Source: Leishmania martiniquensis (lineage: Eukaryota > Euglenozoa > Kinetoplastea > Trypanosomatida > Trypanosomatidae). From it: a stretch of DNA of 64,000 nucleotides. The notes beneath the pieces were generated by a model that saw nothing but the letters and a program-made list of their open reading frames with translations, did not search any database and was not told the DNA's origin. Every line of letters begins with the position of its first letter. Positions within the stretch are counted from its first letter, which is position 1. Location: NCBI RefSeq assembly GCF_017916325.1, contig NC_090153.1, positions 5,001-69,000 on the forward strand, given 5' to 3'. A program made the translations under genes and the position numbers. Below, one piece after another: positions 1 to 11,093 of the stretch.

Positions 1-456
1 CACCTTGAATGTGACGAGTCAGGGTGGATGTCTCGAGCTGCAGACTCCGTGGCGACTATTGAAGTTGGTGTTCTGCAGGAGGGGAAGGTCAGGGGCCGGC
101 GTTTCCCCGCTGAACACAGCATAGGGCGCCTCTCCATGCTCCAACGGTTCTCGGAAAAGGCTCTCCATTCACTGAGGAGGGATCGTGGAGGTAGATTCCT
201 TGAAAAAGAGCAGCTACCGCATGCTCGTCCCCCGCATGGAAGTGAGCAAGGCAACGCACACGACCTCTCCGCGAAAGAGTGCTTGGCAAACGCAGCCAAG
301 CACGCCATGATGCCATCGAATCTCGGTGAAAACACTTCCTGGCATCTGCGGATGTCGCCGATGAAGCGCACACCACTGTACGAAGCGGCAGCGTTGCGTT
401 AATGAAGCACACCTGCAAAGGCTGCAAAACAACTTGACTCTGCGCACCTTCTCACG

Positions 457-1013
457 ATGGAAGTGGTTGTGTGCGGTCCTTTACTGTGTCCATCGAAGCA
501 GGAGGAGCTCCTGTGCGCAACACAGACAGTCAACAGAGGCGGCCTTCACACGAGTGGGACATGAACGGAGTAGCATCTGTTGTCGCCAAAAACCTCGAAT
601 TCGCAGCAAGGTAAGAGGGCGTGGGGCAGGCACCGAGTGCCTCCGTCGAGCGCTGGCAACGTTTCTGTGTCCTTACGGCAGTGAACCGGGCTGCAGCATA
701 CCAGCTGCACAAGACGGTGTAGCAGGCAGGCGGAGCTTACGTTGACGTACAACACAAGCGCATAGTTGATGAGCTCATGCAAGGTGCTCTCGGCGGCGAC
801 TTTTACATTGATTGTCAGGAGCACATGAAACGCGTTCAGGAGCGTAGGGGTCATCAGTCGTCGCCAACGGAAGAGCGTTGCCACTTTCGTGGGAGATGGG
901 CGCCTTTCCAACTCCCCGAAGCAAAGCACGCTGTCACGATCGCAGCGAGTGTCTTCCCGAAAAGGCATATGTGCGAGCACAGTCGAAGAACGCAGGCCCT
1001 CACAGAATGCTAA
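457..1013 (+). pseudogene. Possible decayed coding sequence with in-frame stops
   Basis: The frame that contains the ATG at 561 reads with balanced, protein-like composition to the TAA at 1011-1013, interrupted only by a TAA near 612 and a TAG near 720. The TAG falls where one C-to-T change in a CAG would produce it. Readable stretches include MNGVASVVAKNLEFAAR, ERWQRFCVLTAVNRAAAYQL and LMQGALGGDFYIDCQEHMKR. A second open stretch starting at ATG 457 (MEVVVCGPLLCPSKQEELL) runs in another frame up to the same point, so a frameshift near 561 is possible. I recognise no family. It lies on the strand opposite to the neighbouring genes. The reverse-strand frame is open for 173 codons but is rich in Cys, Leu and Arg, as expected for a shadow. 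The relic is an inference; chance cannot be excluded. Confidence 0.35.
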
Positions 1014-2588
1014 GTCCATATGCTGCTCCCTCCGTGTATGTCGAAGCTGCTTGCTGTAGACAGGCAACCGCCATTAGCAGGCGGCAAGAACATGCTCCCT
1101 GGCCCCTTAGTCGCAAGAGGCAAGGGTGGTCCCTTTTTGGATGGTGACGGGCAGAATGGGCCGCCATATAAGACGACCTCATGCCGTACGTTGACTTCTT
1201 CACCGGGCACAAGCATACTCAGCTGACCAGCCGGAAAATCAGTCCTGCCTAACGTCATCGGCACCGTTACCAGTTGTGACGGTGCTCCGTTGAGTGATCA
1301 TTCAGGTCACAGACGTGGAGGCGCTCACATCACAAGGAGAACAGCTCCTTCGAAGGCGTTAGCACCGCCCCGAACGCGCATCTAGCGACGCGCACGCAGC
1401 TCCACAGGAGATCAGGCCACAGCTGGTTCTCAAAGGGAGAGCGTCCTACCGTAGCGACTCTCCACATCGTGCGTTACGCTCCCGACATTGTTTTGGCGGC
1501 AGCACCCTTTCTCCGAGTCTCTCTGGTCGCTCAAGGTGAGGTCATAGACAAGAGTAGAGGCAACACCTCCCGCAAGGACAGTGTGACCTTTGTTCGAGCG
1601 CGACACAAGATGCTGCAGCCACCCTAAAGTAGAAGCACGTGCTCCTATCGTGTCGCTACTTGCACGAGCCTGTCGCAGTAAATGGCCGGCGCTGACTGCG
1701 GAAATCCACTGACGTGCTTTGTGTCGACTAGCGCGGAAAAAAGGTCGGTCGGTGTCTTCTCGTTGAGCGATGAGCTGTACAGAGCGCCTCGGCGGTGTAC
1801 AGCCACCTCCTTTGGGTAAGATGGATTATAAAGACATCTTCTTGGTTGATCACTGCTTGTGCTATAGGGCATAGGAATGGAAAGTAAAGAGGCGTTTTTC
1901 TCTTTTTTCGAGAGAGAAGTAAGCGAGGTGTACGGTAGCCCAAGAATGCGGCACGAGTGGGTCCCTGAACAAGAGATGTACATGGTTCATGAGAAAGGGC
2001 AGAGAGAGCTCTCTGGCGGTGTTGGAGGGGTGAGTGGGAGGAAAAGGATACCCTCACCTGCACGCCATCTGCCCACTCCAGCGATTAAGATGGCAAGCCT
2101 TAGTCTCAAATGTTCGCTTTCCCATGTACGATTTCAGCACGCTCCCTTTCGCTCCCTCTGCGAGGGTCGTGGCGGCAGAATGCACCTGGGTGCGCCGTGC
2201 CGTTCTTAATGGCTGTGGTAGCGCCGACTGGAAACTCTTTTTTCCGTCGGACGACGACTGTAGCTAGTGCAGCTGCTATCTGAAGATGCGCTCGGTGCAC
2301 TGACGAGGAAGGCGGCACCGCGCTCAGGAAAACACTATCCGTCGAGCACCGAGGGGGAAAAACAACAAGGAAACCTCCGCCCCCCAGCGGCGCTGACAAA
2401 AAAAGAAAGCGCGGCAATGTTGGAGGTGGTGCAAGGAAGAATGGCTCCTCTGCCGAGACCATCCGCGACGAAGTAGCGCCCTTCTCTTATTAACCCCAGT
2501 GTAGCACCGCCTGTTAGGTCCAAGACGTGCCTGTCACAGTGATGCAGCAGTTTCCTTCAGCCCCTCTGGCGTTGACGGATACAGGTTT
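1014..2588. other. Non-coding stretch downstream of the PPR gene
   Basis: This is the probable 3' flank of the PPR gene and the left end of the minus-strand unit. Short ORFs occur on both strands (for example 1010-1264 minus and 1877-2209 plus), but none has a recognisable domain. No telomere-type repeats are visible. Confidence 0.5.
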
Positions 2589-5500
2589 CTAGCTGTGACC
2601 ATGTTCCAGGGTAGTGGTGGCGGCGGCATTACCCGCAACTTTTGCGTACTGCCGACGCCATTGAATGATTTGCTGAGCTTGTTCATGAAGTCCGGCTTTG
2701 AGGAAGGCTGCCGAGAGCTGCAGCGCAGTAGCGGCATCAGGGACCCACTTGCGATCGCGAATTTGATGCAGCGTCTCCACTGTTTTCTCGAAGCGCCCGG
2801 CGCGTGCATAGCCACGTGCAATGGCGTTGAGGGCAGTGTATGTGAGGGCGTCTTCATCGCCTTTTTCGCGGACAAGTCGTACCATCTCCTCCACCTTGTC
2901 CATCTGCCCCATGCGACAGTAGTAGGGAATGAGGCCGCAGTAGTCGGATGAGCTGAGCGCAGCACCCTCGCCATTTAGCAGGCGCAGCAGCTCGACGCAT
3001 TTTTCGATGCCCGAGAGGGAGTTGCAGCGGCAGAAGGCGTCCATGGCCGCCCACACCACTCGCTTTGTGAGCAAAGCGCGGTTCTCCTCCCTGTTCACTT
3101 CGTCGAAAAGACGCTGGACGTCCTTCTCGAGACGGGAGCGCCCGTAAGCAGACATCATGATGCAGTAGGTGATGTCGTCCATCGGGATGCCGGCGGCGCT
3201 GCGCTTTTGGCGCAGCTCCTCCAGCTGTTCGAACGCTTTCGCGCGGCCGTGGCCATCCATGAGAATGTTGTAGGTGACGTTGTTATCTGTATAGCCCTTC
3301 TGCAAAAACTCATCGTGAACCTTCTCCATTTTCATCACATCCCCAGTTTTGGCGTACGCGTTCATGACTTGGTGAAATGTGACGGAGGTGGGGGCGGTGT
3401 CAGGAGTAGACTTCATGTCGTCGAAGAGAGACTCCATCTCGGACATGCGACCTGACTTGCCGAGCATGTCGAGGACAGTGGTGGCCGTGACTGGGTTTGG
3501 TGGGACCTGCTTCATCATGTTGTCGAGCACTCCCTGCATCCGTGACACGTTGTGTTGGCGGCTATACAGCGAGAGGAACTGGTTGTACACCTCCGTGTCG
3601 GGGAAAAGGCGAGAGGCTAGAAGGTCCTCCCAGGCGTTCGAGACACCTTCTTGGTTGCCCATGCGGCTGAGAGACGACGCGAGCACCGAGTAGAACGTGG
3701 CGGAGATTTCACCGTTGTGCGACTTGAGCAGCTCAATCACCTCGTTCACCTTCTCCGCCTCGCCCCAGCGGGCAAAGGCGGTAATGAGAGTTCCGAAGGT
3801 GACGTCGTTCATTTCTACGGACTCCGATTTCATTTTATCCAGCGTGGCATCAAAGCGCTCGCGGTCCATGCGCTTGCCGTACATGTGCAAGAGGACGTTG
3901 TACACATCCGTCGTCCATGACGGGATCGCCTTCACAAACTCATCGACATCGCTGGCGGTGCCCCTCTTGTTGACAACAAGGGTGTGGAGCATGCTTGTCT
4001 GGACATGCGGGTGATCGCTGATGTTTCTCTGCTGTGCTTCCGCGTAGAGCGACTTGGCTTTGTCGAGATCGCCGGCGTACACGCGGATGAGCACCGCGAA
4101 CGTGATGGCTGTGAACTGGATAGTGCCCGCCTCCTCACGCTTTCGCAGCTCTCCAAGAAGAGCCTCAACGGTGTCCATCTGCCCAAGGTCCCCAAAGATG
4201 CCGAGGAGGGTAGTGTACAGGTGAATGTCAGGACGGACGCGCCGCTCCCGCATTTCGGCGTAGTACTCCTGCACATGCCTCGGGTAGTACTTCCCAAGTG
4301 CTCGAAACAGCCAGGTATAGGTGACCGCGTCGGGATGGACGTTGTTGCTCTCCATCTCCCGCTTGGTAGCCAGCACATCCTTCACATTGCCCATCAGTGC
4401 GAACCATTTGAACAGCTCATTGTACAGGCGCACGTCGCTCGTTAGGGAGTGGAACTGCATCCGCTGCCACGCATTTTTCATCGCATCGGGGCGGCCAGCG
4501 GCCCCGTAGCCGCGAAGAACGGCCCGTATGTGTGCCGCGCTGATGTCCATGTCAGGGTCTCCTTGCTTCAGGCGGGATTCTATAGACGAGAGCAGCGTGT
4601 CGACCTTGGCAAGCATAAGCTCTTCGCTACCGCGATCACCAAAGTGCAGCAGACGGGCATAGGCGGTGATGACGATGGAATCGCAGGTCGCATTCGCCAC
4701 GTAGCCGAGTTCCTTCAGCTCCTCCTCGATTGCTGCGATCTCCTCGACACTCGTCACGTGGCGCATCTTGTGCCGCAGAACCGTTGTGCAGACGTCAGCA
4801 GACAGAGGCTGCTTCTGCTCCAGAGCAAGCTGCAGCGTTCGCGTGAAGCAATCGTCGTTGTCTAGCCTGGAAAACGCGCGGAACAGCGCCGCGCAGGCGT
4901 TGGCACGGATGTCGGGGGTGGACATACCTGGGGTGGCATCTAGTATCTCCTGGAGCTTATCGACGCACTTCAGCTTCTCGTACCCAGAGATGAGCGCCAG
5001 AACGTCTTCCGACCCTAGCTCCGTCAAGGAGAGGCCCTCGCGAAGCGCTTCGGCCTCCGCTTCGTGGTTCGAAAACAAATATGCTGCAATGCAGAGCGAT
5101 CGAAGCTCCGTGACATCCTTCATTTCCTGTGCAAGCTGAAGCATCAGGTCGCTGCTGTCATTGTTGCGGTAGGACTCAAACAAGCACCGGATAGAGTTGA
5201 CCGTCATCACACAGCCATACTTGCGGAAGCGGAGGAAGGCACGGAAGAGGAGGTGGGCCATATCGTGCTGTGCGTACTTCACACACTCCTCGAGAATACC
5301 CTCCATGATGTGGGATGCATGTGCTGGGTCGATGAGCTGCTTACGTAGAAACTCTTGCAGGATGATCATGAGGTGCGTCACCGTGTTGCGGAACTGCAAC
5401 TCGCGTTTTCGCGAGCGCCAGACCTGCTGACGGACATGCCGAAGAACATGCCGCGGCTTCGTCTTCACCACCTGCAAGAGGTCGTCCTCGTCCTTTTGTG

Positions 5501-5603
5501 AGAAGGGGTGAAAGGTGCCGGTACGGGCATGAAGTGTAGCTGTCCAGGCCAACGCACCCGCGAGGCGTGCCCGTAAAAAAAAAGGCGGTGGACGGCGTAG
5601 CAT
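2589..5603 (-). CDS. Pentatricopeptide repeat (PPR) protein, probably mitochondrial
   Basis: The protein has 1004 residues. It starts at an ATG and has an Arg/Ala-rich, acid-poor N-terminus (MLRRPPPFFLRARLAGALAW) typical of mitochondrial import. From about residue 150 to the C-terminus it is built of degenerate 35-residue helical hairpins, with recurring starts such as VTYTWLFRALGKY, DVYNVLLHMYGK and VTYNILMDGHGR. PPR proteins bind single-stranded RNA one base per repeat. In trypanosomatids most act in the mitochondrion on kinetoplast RNAs or as mitoribosome components (family knowledge). No C-terminal DYW, SMR or polymerase domain is visible. It is the last gene of the unit in this window. 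The specific RNA target cannot be read from sequence. Confidence 0.93.
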   Translation of the reverse strand: MLRRPPPFFLRARLAGALAWTATLHARTGTFHPFSQKDEDDLLQVVKTKPRHVLRHVRQQVWRSRKRELQFRNTVTHLMIILQEFLRKQLIDPAHASHIMEGILEECVKYAQHDMAHLLFRAFLRFRKYGCVMTVNSIRCLFESYRNNDSSDLMLQLAQEMKDVTELRSLCIAAYLFSNHEAEAEALREGLSLTELGSEDVLALISGYEKLKCVDKLQEILDATPGMSTPDIRANACAALFRAFSRLDNDDCFTRTLQLALEQKQPLSADVCTTVLRHKMRHVTSVEEIAAIEEELKELGYVANATCDSIVITAYARLLHFGDRGSEELMLAKVDTLLSSIESRLKQGDPDMDISAAHIRAVLRGYGAAGRPDAMKNAWQRMQFHSLTSDVRLYNELFKWFALMGNVKDVLATKREMESNNVHPDAVTYTWLFRALGKYYPRHVQEYYAEMRERRVRPDIHLYTTLLGIFGDLGQMDTVEALLGELRKREEAGTIQFTAITFAVLIRVYAGDLDKAKSLYAEAQQRNISDHPHVQTSMLHTLVVNKRGTASDVDEFVKAIPSWTTDVYNVLLHMYGKRMDRERFDATLDKMKSESVEMNDVTFGTLITAFARWGEAEKVNEVIELLKSHNGEISATFYSVLASSLSRMGNQEGVSNAWEDLLASRLFPDTEVYNQFLSLYSRQHNVSRMQGVLDNMMKQVPPNPVTATTVLDMLGKSGRMSEMESLFDDMKSTPDTAPTSVTFHQVMNAYAKTGDVMKMEKVHDEFLQKGYTDNNVTYNILMDGHGRAKAFEQLEELRQKRSAAGIPMDDITYCIMMSAYGRSRLEKDVQRLFDEVNREENRALLTKRVVWAAMDAFCRCNSLSGIEKCVELLRLLNGEGAALSSSDYCGLIPYYCRMGQMDKVEEMVRLVREKGDEDALTYTALNAIARGYARAGRFEKTVETLHQIRDRKWVPDAATALQLSAAFLKAGLHEQAQQIIQWRRQYAKVAGNAAATTTLEHGHS

Positions 5604-7696
5604 GGCAGCACGGGGCTAGCAAGGAGAGCCCAAACAAATTGTGAGACGGTAAGGGAGAGGAACGATTGCTATCTCACAAAGAAACAGACGGTCGCGCAGA
5701 TACGCTTTTGCATCGAGGCGGAATCGCGCAGCTGCACAAAGCTGGTCTCCTCCTTCTACCCCTTTCCCCGCCGCGCGCACACACCAACACACAGAGAGAG
5801 AGAGACGAACACCGTTTGTTGTTCAACGCGCACGATGGAAATAGCGGATACCAACCATACAGCGGAGCGAGAGAGAGAGGATCTGCGTCGCGGCTAAGAG
5901 GAAGGAGCCGCCGGCAGAGGAGAAGGGGCGACAAAGCACGCAGCGAAGGAGCGTGCGGAAATACGGCAGGTCGACAAGATAGTGTAATGAGGGAAAGGAA
6001 GGAGAAGGAGTAAGAGGCAGGCCGCAAACCCACGAAGGAGATCCGATACCGCCTGCAGAGAGGGCTCCGTGACACCGGAGGACGCGATTCTCCCGTCTGT
6101 GCGTTGAGAACATGGTTGCCCGCACGATGGTACATGTAGCTGCCCATTTTCTTTTTGCTGGTATGAGCAGGAGAGGGCCACGCTTCACTAGGTTCTTGCG
6201 GTGGCGCAAGAGCACACAACGCCACGCAGCATTCCGCAATAGTGCGCGTGTCATTCATCGCGAAACTGGATAGCAAAAAAGACGAGTTTTTCACGTCGTC
6301 TTGATGAGTATCTGCCACAAGATCCACTCCGCGGAGGCGCTGTGAGCGGCGGTGTAGGAGAGCTACGTTTTGCCTTCTCACGAAGCAAGGTACTGTGTCA
6401 CTAACCCCCTGCATATCAGAGGCGATCCGTGCATAAACAGGAAACCGCGCGCGACGCCACTTCTGCCCCCTTACGATGAAGGGGGGCCTCTCAGCAGGAA
6501 GACCTGTGGTCCTTCGAGCAATGGTGTAGCGCGTAAAGCACAGCAAAGACAAAGCTGAGCAGGCTCGCTGCGGAGTTGTTTCGCACTCCTCCTGCGCACA
6601 TGGATTGCTGTCGGTGCTCGCACTGCATCGAGGATGCGTCCATAAGAGCACAAAGTGCAGTGCCAACACTCTGTACCCGGAGTAGCGATCCGCAGAGATG
6701 CTCCTCAGTGTACGTGACGCATCGGATCCGCAGGGGCTTATGGAGTTGATTCAGATGCCTGCGCTCCTTCCCAGCAAAAGGATGTTTGTGTCGGAAAAGG
6801 TCGATGCGCTCCCTGGTCCGGAAAGTGTCCTCCCGCAGGTGTGCGAGGATATGGTTGGGCTGTTGACGCAGTGCTTCTTAGACAGCACAAGTGCACTAGG
6901 GCACGTCACCATGGTACCATTCCTGCCAGTGGCGCCGCAGAAGAGCGCTAATACGCTCTTGACTGAATGCACGCCTGCGCGCAGAGCGCGTTTACAACCG
7001 AAAAATGGGTGGGTGCAGTGGAGGCGACGATTTGATAGTGAAAGCATACTTCCTTTTTCACAGGCGCCTCTTGATCGAGAGAGGAGGGGGAATGGAAAAG
7101 TTATGCAGACGCCCAAAAAAAAAGATGGGTGAAGCGACACGGTCGCGCTACGTGCAGCAGGCAGCAAGCGAGCACGGCGCCCCCCCCCTGCAAGAGCACT
7201 CGCCTAGAAACTCGCAACGCGCACGAAGCTGCCGCGTGAGAGCTCTTACCCGCCTCACGCGTCCTATACGTCCTGCGGAGAGGTCGTACGCAGTTCGACG
7301 CCTGCTTTGCTGGTTGAACCCGCGCCATGCACTTCTTGCACGAGTGCTGATGGAACACCTTTCGCCCGTCCTGTCAACTTGTGCTTTCACACTTGGATGC
7401 AACGTCTCCTACAGTTTTCATCCAAGACGGCGTCCAGCACGGCTACACAGGGGAGCCGAACATTAAATGAGTGTGTCGAAACGTACACAGGCACCGGTGA
7501 AAGAAGAGAAAGGTAAAATGGTAAAGGGCAAAGTTCCGAAAAAAAATAAGGCGGGGGGTGAGATGCACCTGCACACGAATTCTGCGCGCGTCGCGCATGT
7601 CTCTTCCTACTCTCCGAACGGAAAAGGGTCACTGCCCTATGGCAAAGGAAGGAGAAAGGGCGAGGTGAGCTGATCCGCTGAGAGAGTCCGCTAACT
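5604..7696. other. Intergenic region between MVD and the PPR gene
   Basis: About 2.1 kb without a supported gene. It should hold the 3'UTR of the decarboxylase gene and the 5' flank of the PPR gene. A purine-rich run near 5795-5810 is a CT-rich tract on the minus strand, a candidate splice signal for the PPR mRNA. A 331-codon minus-strand ORF at 5674-6669 spans this tract and is not credible (see rejected items). Confidence 0.5.
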
Positions 7697-8842
7697 TTAT
7701 GGAGGTAGGAGGGACTCAGTATCGCCCAGATAAACGACGCCTTGCCCCACAGGAGACTGCAAAAGCATCTCAAACGACTTTTTCGGGTAGTCGATAAGGC
7801 TCTGGAGCGATGCTGGCAGCTCGTATGCCTTGCATTCCTCCAAGAGGTCCACGTCCTTAAAAAACATCTGTTCCCACATCGTGGGGAAGTGCGCGCGCAG
7901 CATCGCCACCACCTCTGGCAGGTCCTTCTTGAGGGTGAACATGAAGCAGTTCGCGCCGGCGTCGAAGGTGTAGGCCATGACGTTAGAGCCCTTTTTGGCG
8001 TTAAAGGCACGAATGAGACGAATCATGGCATAGCTGTCCTCAGTTGCGTACTGAATGGGGGGTTGTGTCGTGCGGCAGATCTCCTGCAGGTCATCGGAGT
8101 CCGCCATCGCGATCTCGGCAAACTTGTTGAAATCTCGCTGCCGAATGGCATCCTTGACGGCCTTCATGCGCGCCGGCACGATCGTTTCGATGCGCTCTTT
8201 CATCATTGGGGATGTCTTGAGGGACTGCTGCATGCCGGCAGTGCTGGAGACATCTTTTTTTCTACTTTTGAGAACCGCGCACATCACTTGCATTTCAGGC
8301 CAGTAAGTTTCGTCGACAAACTGGGTCGCGATGCAGTCAGTGCCGTCAGGCTTTTCACCCATGTGCCAAATCACAAAGCCGCCATAGGTGCTGCGGCAGG
8401 CGCTGCCTGAGCCTAGACGTGACAGCATCGACACATCCACGGTGGCTTTGTACGCTTTCACAAGCGCCGCTGCGAGCGCCGAGTAGCCGCTGGCAGACGA
8501 AGCCATCCCAGCAGCTGTTGGGAAGTTGTTCTCAGATACGACATACGCCTTGAGATTCCTCAACTCTGCTGGGCAGTTTTCCCGGATACACGATAGAACC
8601 GACTGGATGCGCGGTGTCTCATGAATGTTGCTTTTCACCCCATTAAGCCAGAGCTCATCTTCCTCAGCGTCGCTTCGGAGCTCGACGGATGTCTTAGAAC
8701 GGAAGGGCTTGGTTGAGAGCGTGATGCTAAACGAGTCATTCGTGGGAAGAATCAGCGTCTCGCCACCCTCACGCTTTCCCCAGTACTTGATGAAAGCGAT
8801 GTTAATCGGTGCCTCGACCGTCACGCGAATGGGCGTAGGCAT
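7697..8842 (-). CDS. MVD: Diphosphomevalonate decarboxylase
   Basis: The protein (381 residues) is full length for the family. It converts mevalonate 5-diphosphate to isopentenyl diphosphate with ATP and release of CO2, the last step of the mevalonate route that feeds sterol, dolichol and prenyl synthesis. It is a GHMP-kinase fold enzyme. The N-terminal motif NIAFIKYWGKR lies at residues 14-24. The ATP loop FPTAAGMASSASG lies at 107-119. SGSACRSTYGGF (145-156) carries the conserved Arg, and the catalytic Asp is Asp294 in YTFDAGAN. The ATG at 8842 places the N-terminal motif at the expected distance. No organellar targeting signal or membrane segment is evident. Confidence 0.97.
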   Translation of the reverse strand: MPTPIRVTVEAPINIAFIKYWGKREGGETLILPTNDSFSITLSTKPFRSKTSVELRSDAEEDELWLNGVKSNIHETPRIQSVLSCIRENCPAELRNLKAYVVSENNFPTAAGMASSASGYSALAAALVKAYKATVDVSMLSRLGSGSACRSTYGGFVIWHMGEKPDGTDCIATQFVDETYWPEMQVMCAVLKSRKKDVSSTAGMQQSLKTSPMMKERIETIVPARMKAVKDAIRQRDFNKFAEIAMADSDDLQEICRTTQPPIQYATEDSYAMIRLIRAFNAKKGSNVMAYTFDAGANCFMFTLKKDLPEVVAMLRAHFPTMWEQMFFKDVDLLEECKAYELPASLQSLIDYPKKSFEMLLQSPVGQGVVYLGDTESLLPP

Positions 8843-9636
8843 GCTTTACTTTTTCTCTGTGTGTTGTGGAAACACAAGCAAAGGAGTGTGTGAGCGCGGG
8901 TTGTTGTTTTTCCTTGAAAGGATTTACGGAGTATGTGGGCGTGTGGCAGTGAAAGACGCTGTGAGGAGGAGAGGAAAGCCTGTGTAAACAATGTGAAATG
9001 GAAAGAAATGACAGGGGCACATGAGAAGCTAGTTTAGGAATGCGCCGCATAGACAAAACGATATGATAAAAAAAAAACGGAAAGAGATGGTAGCCATGTT
9101 TAGTGCAGCACCAAAGCCCACATGAAACCAGCGCAAGAAGTGTGCCGCGCACGTTCATGATATATATGTACCACAAAAGAGACGAGGAGCAGCACAGCCG
9201 AAGGTCCGGCAAAGGAAATAAGGCAGCGGAGGCTGAGCATGGAGGATGGATTCAGGTGATGAAGAGAAAGCACATGTGAGTGGCTCGGCGGGAGGAAATG
9301 AGGCGGTCATGCTCGAAACGCGGGGTGCAAGTCTTATGCCGTTTTTTTTTCTTCGAGGGCGTGATCGTCTCGTAAAGGCGGTGTCGCCTTCCACGTGCAC
9401 ACGCCCATGTGCCTCCATTTCTACAGAGACCAAATCCGGCGGTCCACCGCTTCCCTCTCCCTCATGCTTGGGCTTCAGTGCAGGCCTCTCCTCTCAGACG
9501 ACGGTTAAGGTCACCCTACCCCCCTCCCCTCGCTGAAGTGCGTAGACCCATCACGGTTACCGTGGCAAGAAGTGGAAAAGCCGCCACACAAACACATAGA
9601 CATACAGAAGTCCTGCCATCCTTTCTGCACTGCTGC
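8843..9636. other. Intergenic region between the RRM gene and MVD
   Basis: About 0.8 kb, no gene supported. It contains an A9 run near 9068 within a purine-rich stretch (CT-rich on the minus strand), a candidate polypyrimidine tract for MVD trans-splicing. Confidence 0.45.
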
Positions 9637-10671
9637 TCACGCTAGCAGCTCGCGCAAGGCGCGCTCCAGATGTGCGTCCACAGTCCGTGGAAACAGATGA
9701 TGCACAGAAACCAAGTTGTCTGCTGGCCTCCAACCGAGTCCTTGAACAATATTTTTCCACTCCGCTCCTCGGTATTGTGCCCTCTCCTTGCTTTCCTTTG
9801 ACAGTCCCGATGCGCTCGCAGCCGACATGAAAGCCTCTTCGTCCGCGGCAAAGAGAAACCTCACGGCAAGGAAGAATCCATCCTGTGTCAACACCTCCGA
9901 GCAAAGTGAAAGAGGCCCAAAAGAATCTGTTAGCAGGGCCACAACTCGAGTGGGGGTATGGGCATTAAACGGGATTGCACGTTGGTGGCATAGACAGTGG
10001 TGAGCCTGCAAGGTAGACTTGCGCGCACGGAGAAGCGACGGTGGGTGAGCTAGGAGAGCGCCACCATGCGCCGACTCGCTTCTGTGCGCGTGGAGAAGCC
10101 GCGCCAGCTGCGCGTCTGTGCTCTCGACCTCCGTTTTGATAGCTTCTAGTTCGCTGTATATTCCGACCAGCTCCTTCTGCGCCTCTCGCAACTGCTGCCA
10201 CATGGCGAAGCCGTCTGCGGAGAAAGGTTCGACCTTCTCCAGGTGGGGTAGGCACTCCGCAAGGGGTGCATCCATCTGCAGATCCGACGGTAGCAGATGA
10301 TTAGAGGGTAGCTCTGATGTCTCTCTGCAGCGCTTGCGGCTTTGTGTAGGTGCAGCACTGGCTGTCTCTAGAGCCTCTCCGGCGGTGCTAGGATGCCCCT
10401 GAGCCCCAGGCAGCGGTGAGTACACGCGAGACTCTATGGTGACGAGACAGTTTTTGAGTCGCGCCCCGCTCAGGTAGTGCACAGCCTGCTGCGCCGCAAC
10501 GGGGCTACGGAACTCCACGTAGTAGCACGTCCTTCCTGTCGCCGCATCGAATTGCAGCTTGATCTCCACCACTTCGTTCATGATCTCCAGCCATTCCTTC
10601 ATGTCCTCCATGGAGACAGCCTTGCTGGCGTCATCTAGGAAGACGTGCACAACCGCCGCAGGGTTCACCAT
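9637..10671 (-). CDS. RRM-domain RNA-binding protein
   Basis: The chosen product has 344 residues. An RNA recognition motif occupies about residues 7-85: the RNP2-like strand is VHVFLD and the RNP1-like strand CYYVEF, followed by the helix PVAAQQAVHYL. A Glu/Gln/Lys-rich helix likely to form a coiled coil lies near 170-210. The C-terminal 130 residues contain VVALLTDSFGPLSL and end in a helix, and may be a second, divergent alpha/beta domain. The open frame extends upstream to an ATG at 10800. However, the added 43 codons cover a polypyrimidine tract followed by AG at 10703-10704, which fits the trans-splice site, so I start at 10671. Its RNA target and role are unknown. Confidence 0.8.
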   Translation of the reverse strand: MVNPAAVVHVFLDDASKAVSMEDMKEWLEIMNEVVEIKLQFDAATGRTCYYVEFRSPVAAQQAVHYLSGARLKNCLVTIESRVYSPLPGAQGHPSTAGEALETASAAPTQSRKRCRETSELPSNHLLPSDLQMDAPLAECLPHLEKVEPFSADGFAMWQQLREAQKELVGIYSELEAIKTEVESTDAQLARLLHAHRSESAHGGALLAHPPSLLRARKSTLQAHHCLCHQRAIPFNAHTPTRVVALLTDSFGPLSLCSEVLTQDGFFLAVRFLFAADEEAFMSAASASGLSKESKERAQYRGAEWKNIVQGLGWRPADNLVSVHHLFPRTVDAHLERALRELLA

Positions 10672-10702
10672 GACGGGCCGAAAGTGGGTGAGTGCTGCTT
10701 CA

Positions 10703-10760
10703 CTTGAGACAAGGCAGGTCGAAACAACAGCATGCGGAAGAAAGAAGCGAGCGGCACCGT
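10703..10760 (-). promoter_or_regulatory. Probable spliced-leader acceptor for the RRM gene
   Basis: On the minus strand a T/C-rich run (with CTTCTTTCTTCC) is followed by TGTCTCAAG. The AG at 10704-10703 lies about 32 bases before the ATG at 10671. It supports the shorter start. Confidence 0.45.
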
Positions 10761-11093
10761 CAAAGAGGGCAAAGGAGAGAATGGCTTGTAAAGTGAACAT
10801 GGCGACAAAGACAGCATCATAGAGGTTCGAGCTCCCTGCGGGGTGTACGTCGGTCGACGGACCGAAAAGGGAGGGGGAGGCTGCTCACCGAAAAAAAGGC
10901 GGAGCGATGTAGGTGTCGAGAAGTGTGCGTGCGGTTCTTCGGCGACGCTGCGCGTTCGGTTCACTTCGCCTCCGTAGCAAGGCTCGGACAATCGTCCTTT
11001 TACTGTCGATATACCGATCGGTAGAGTTCAAAAAAAAAACGACCTCGAAAGGAGCGAGAGCATCCCGGCAAGCACTAGCGCGAAGGAAAAGTG

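Noticed and set aside
5674..6669. 331-codon minus-strand ORF between the PPR gene and MVD
   Set aside because: It spans the pyrimidine tracts expected for PPR trans-splicing, is rich in Ser, Leu, Cys and Arg, and has no domain.
6698..7132. 144-codon plus-strand ORF
   Set aside because: Against the direction of the unit, no domain, inside an ordinary intergenic region.
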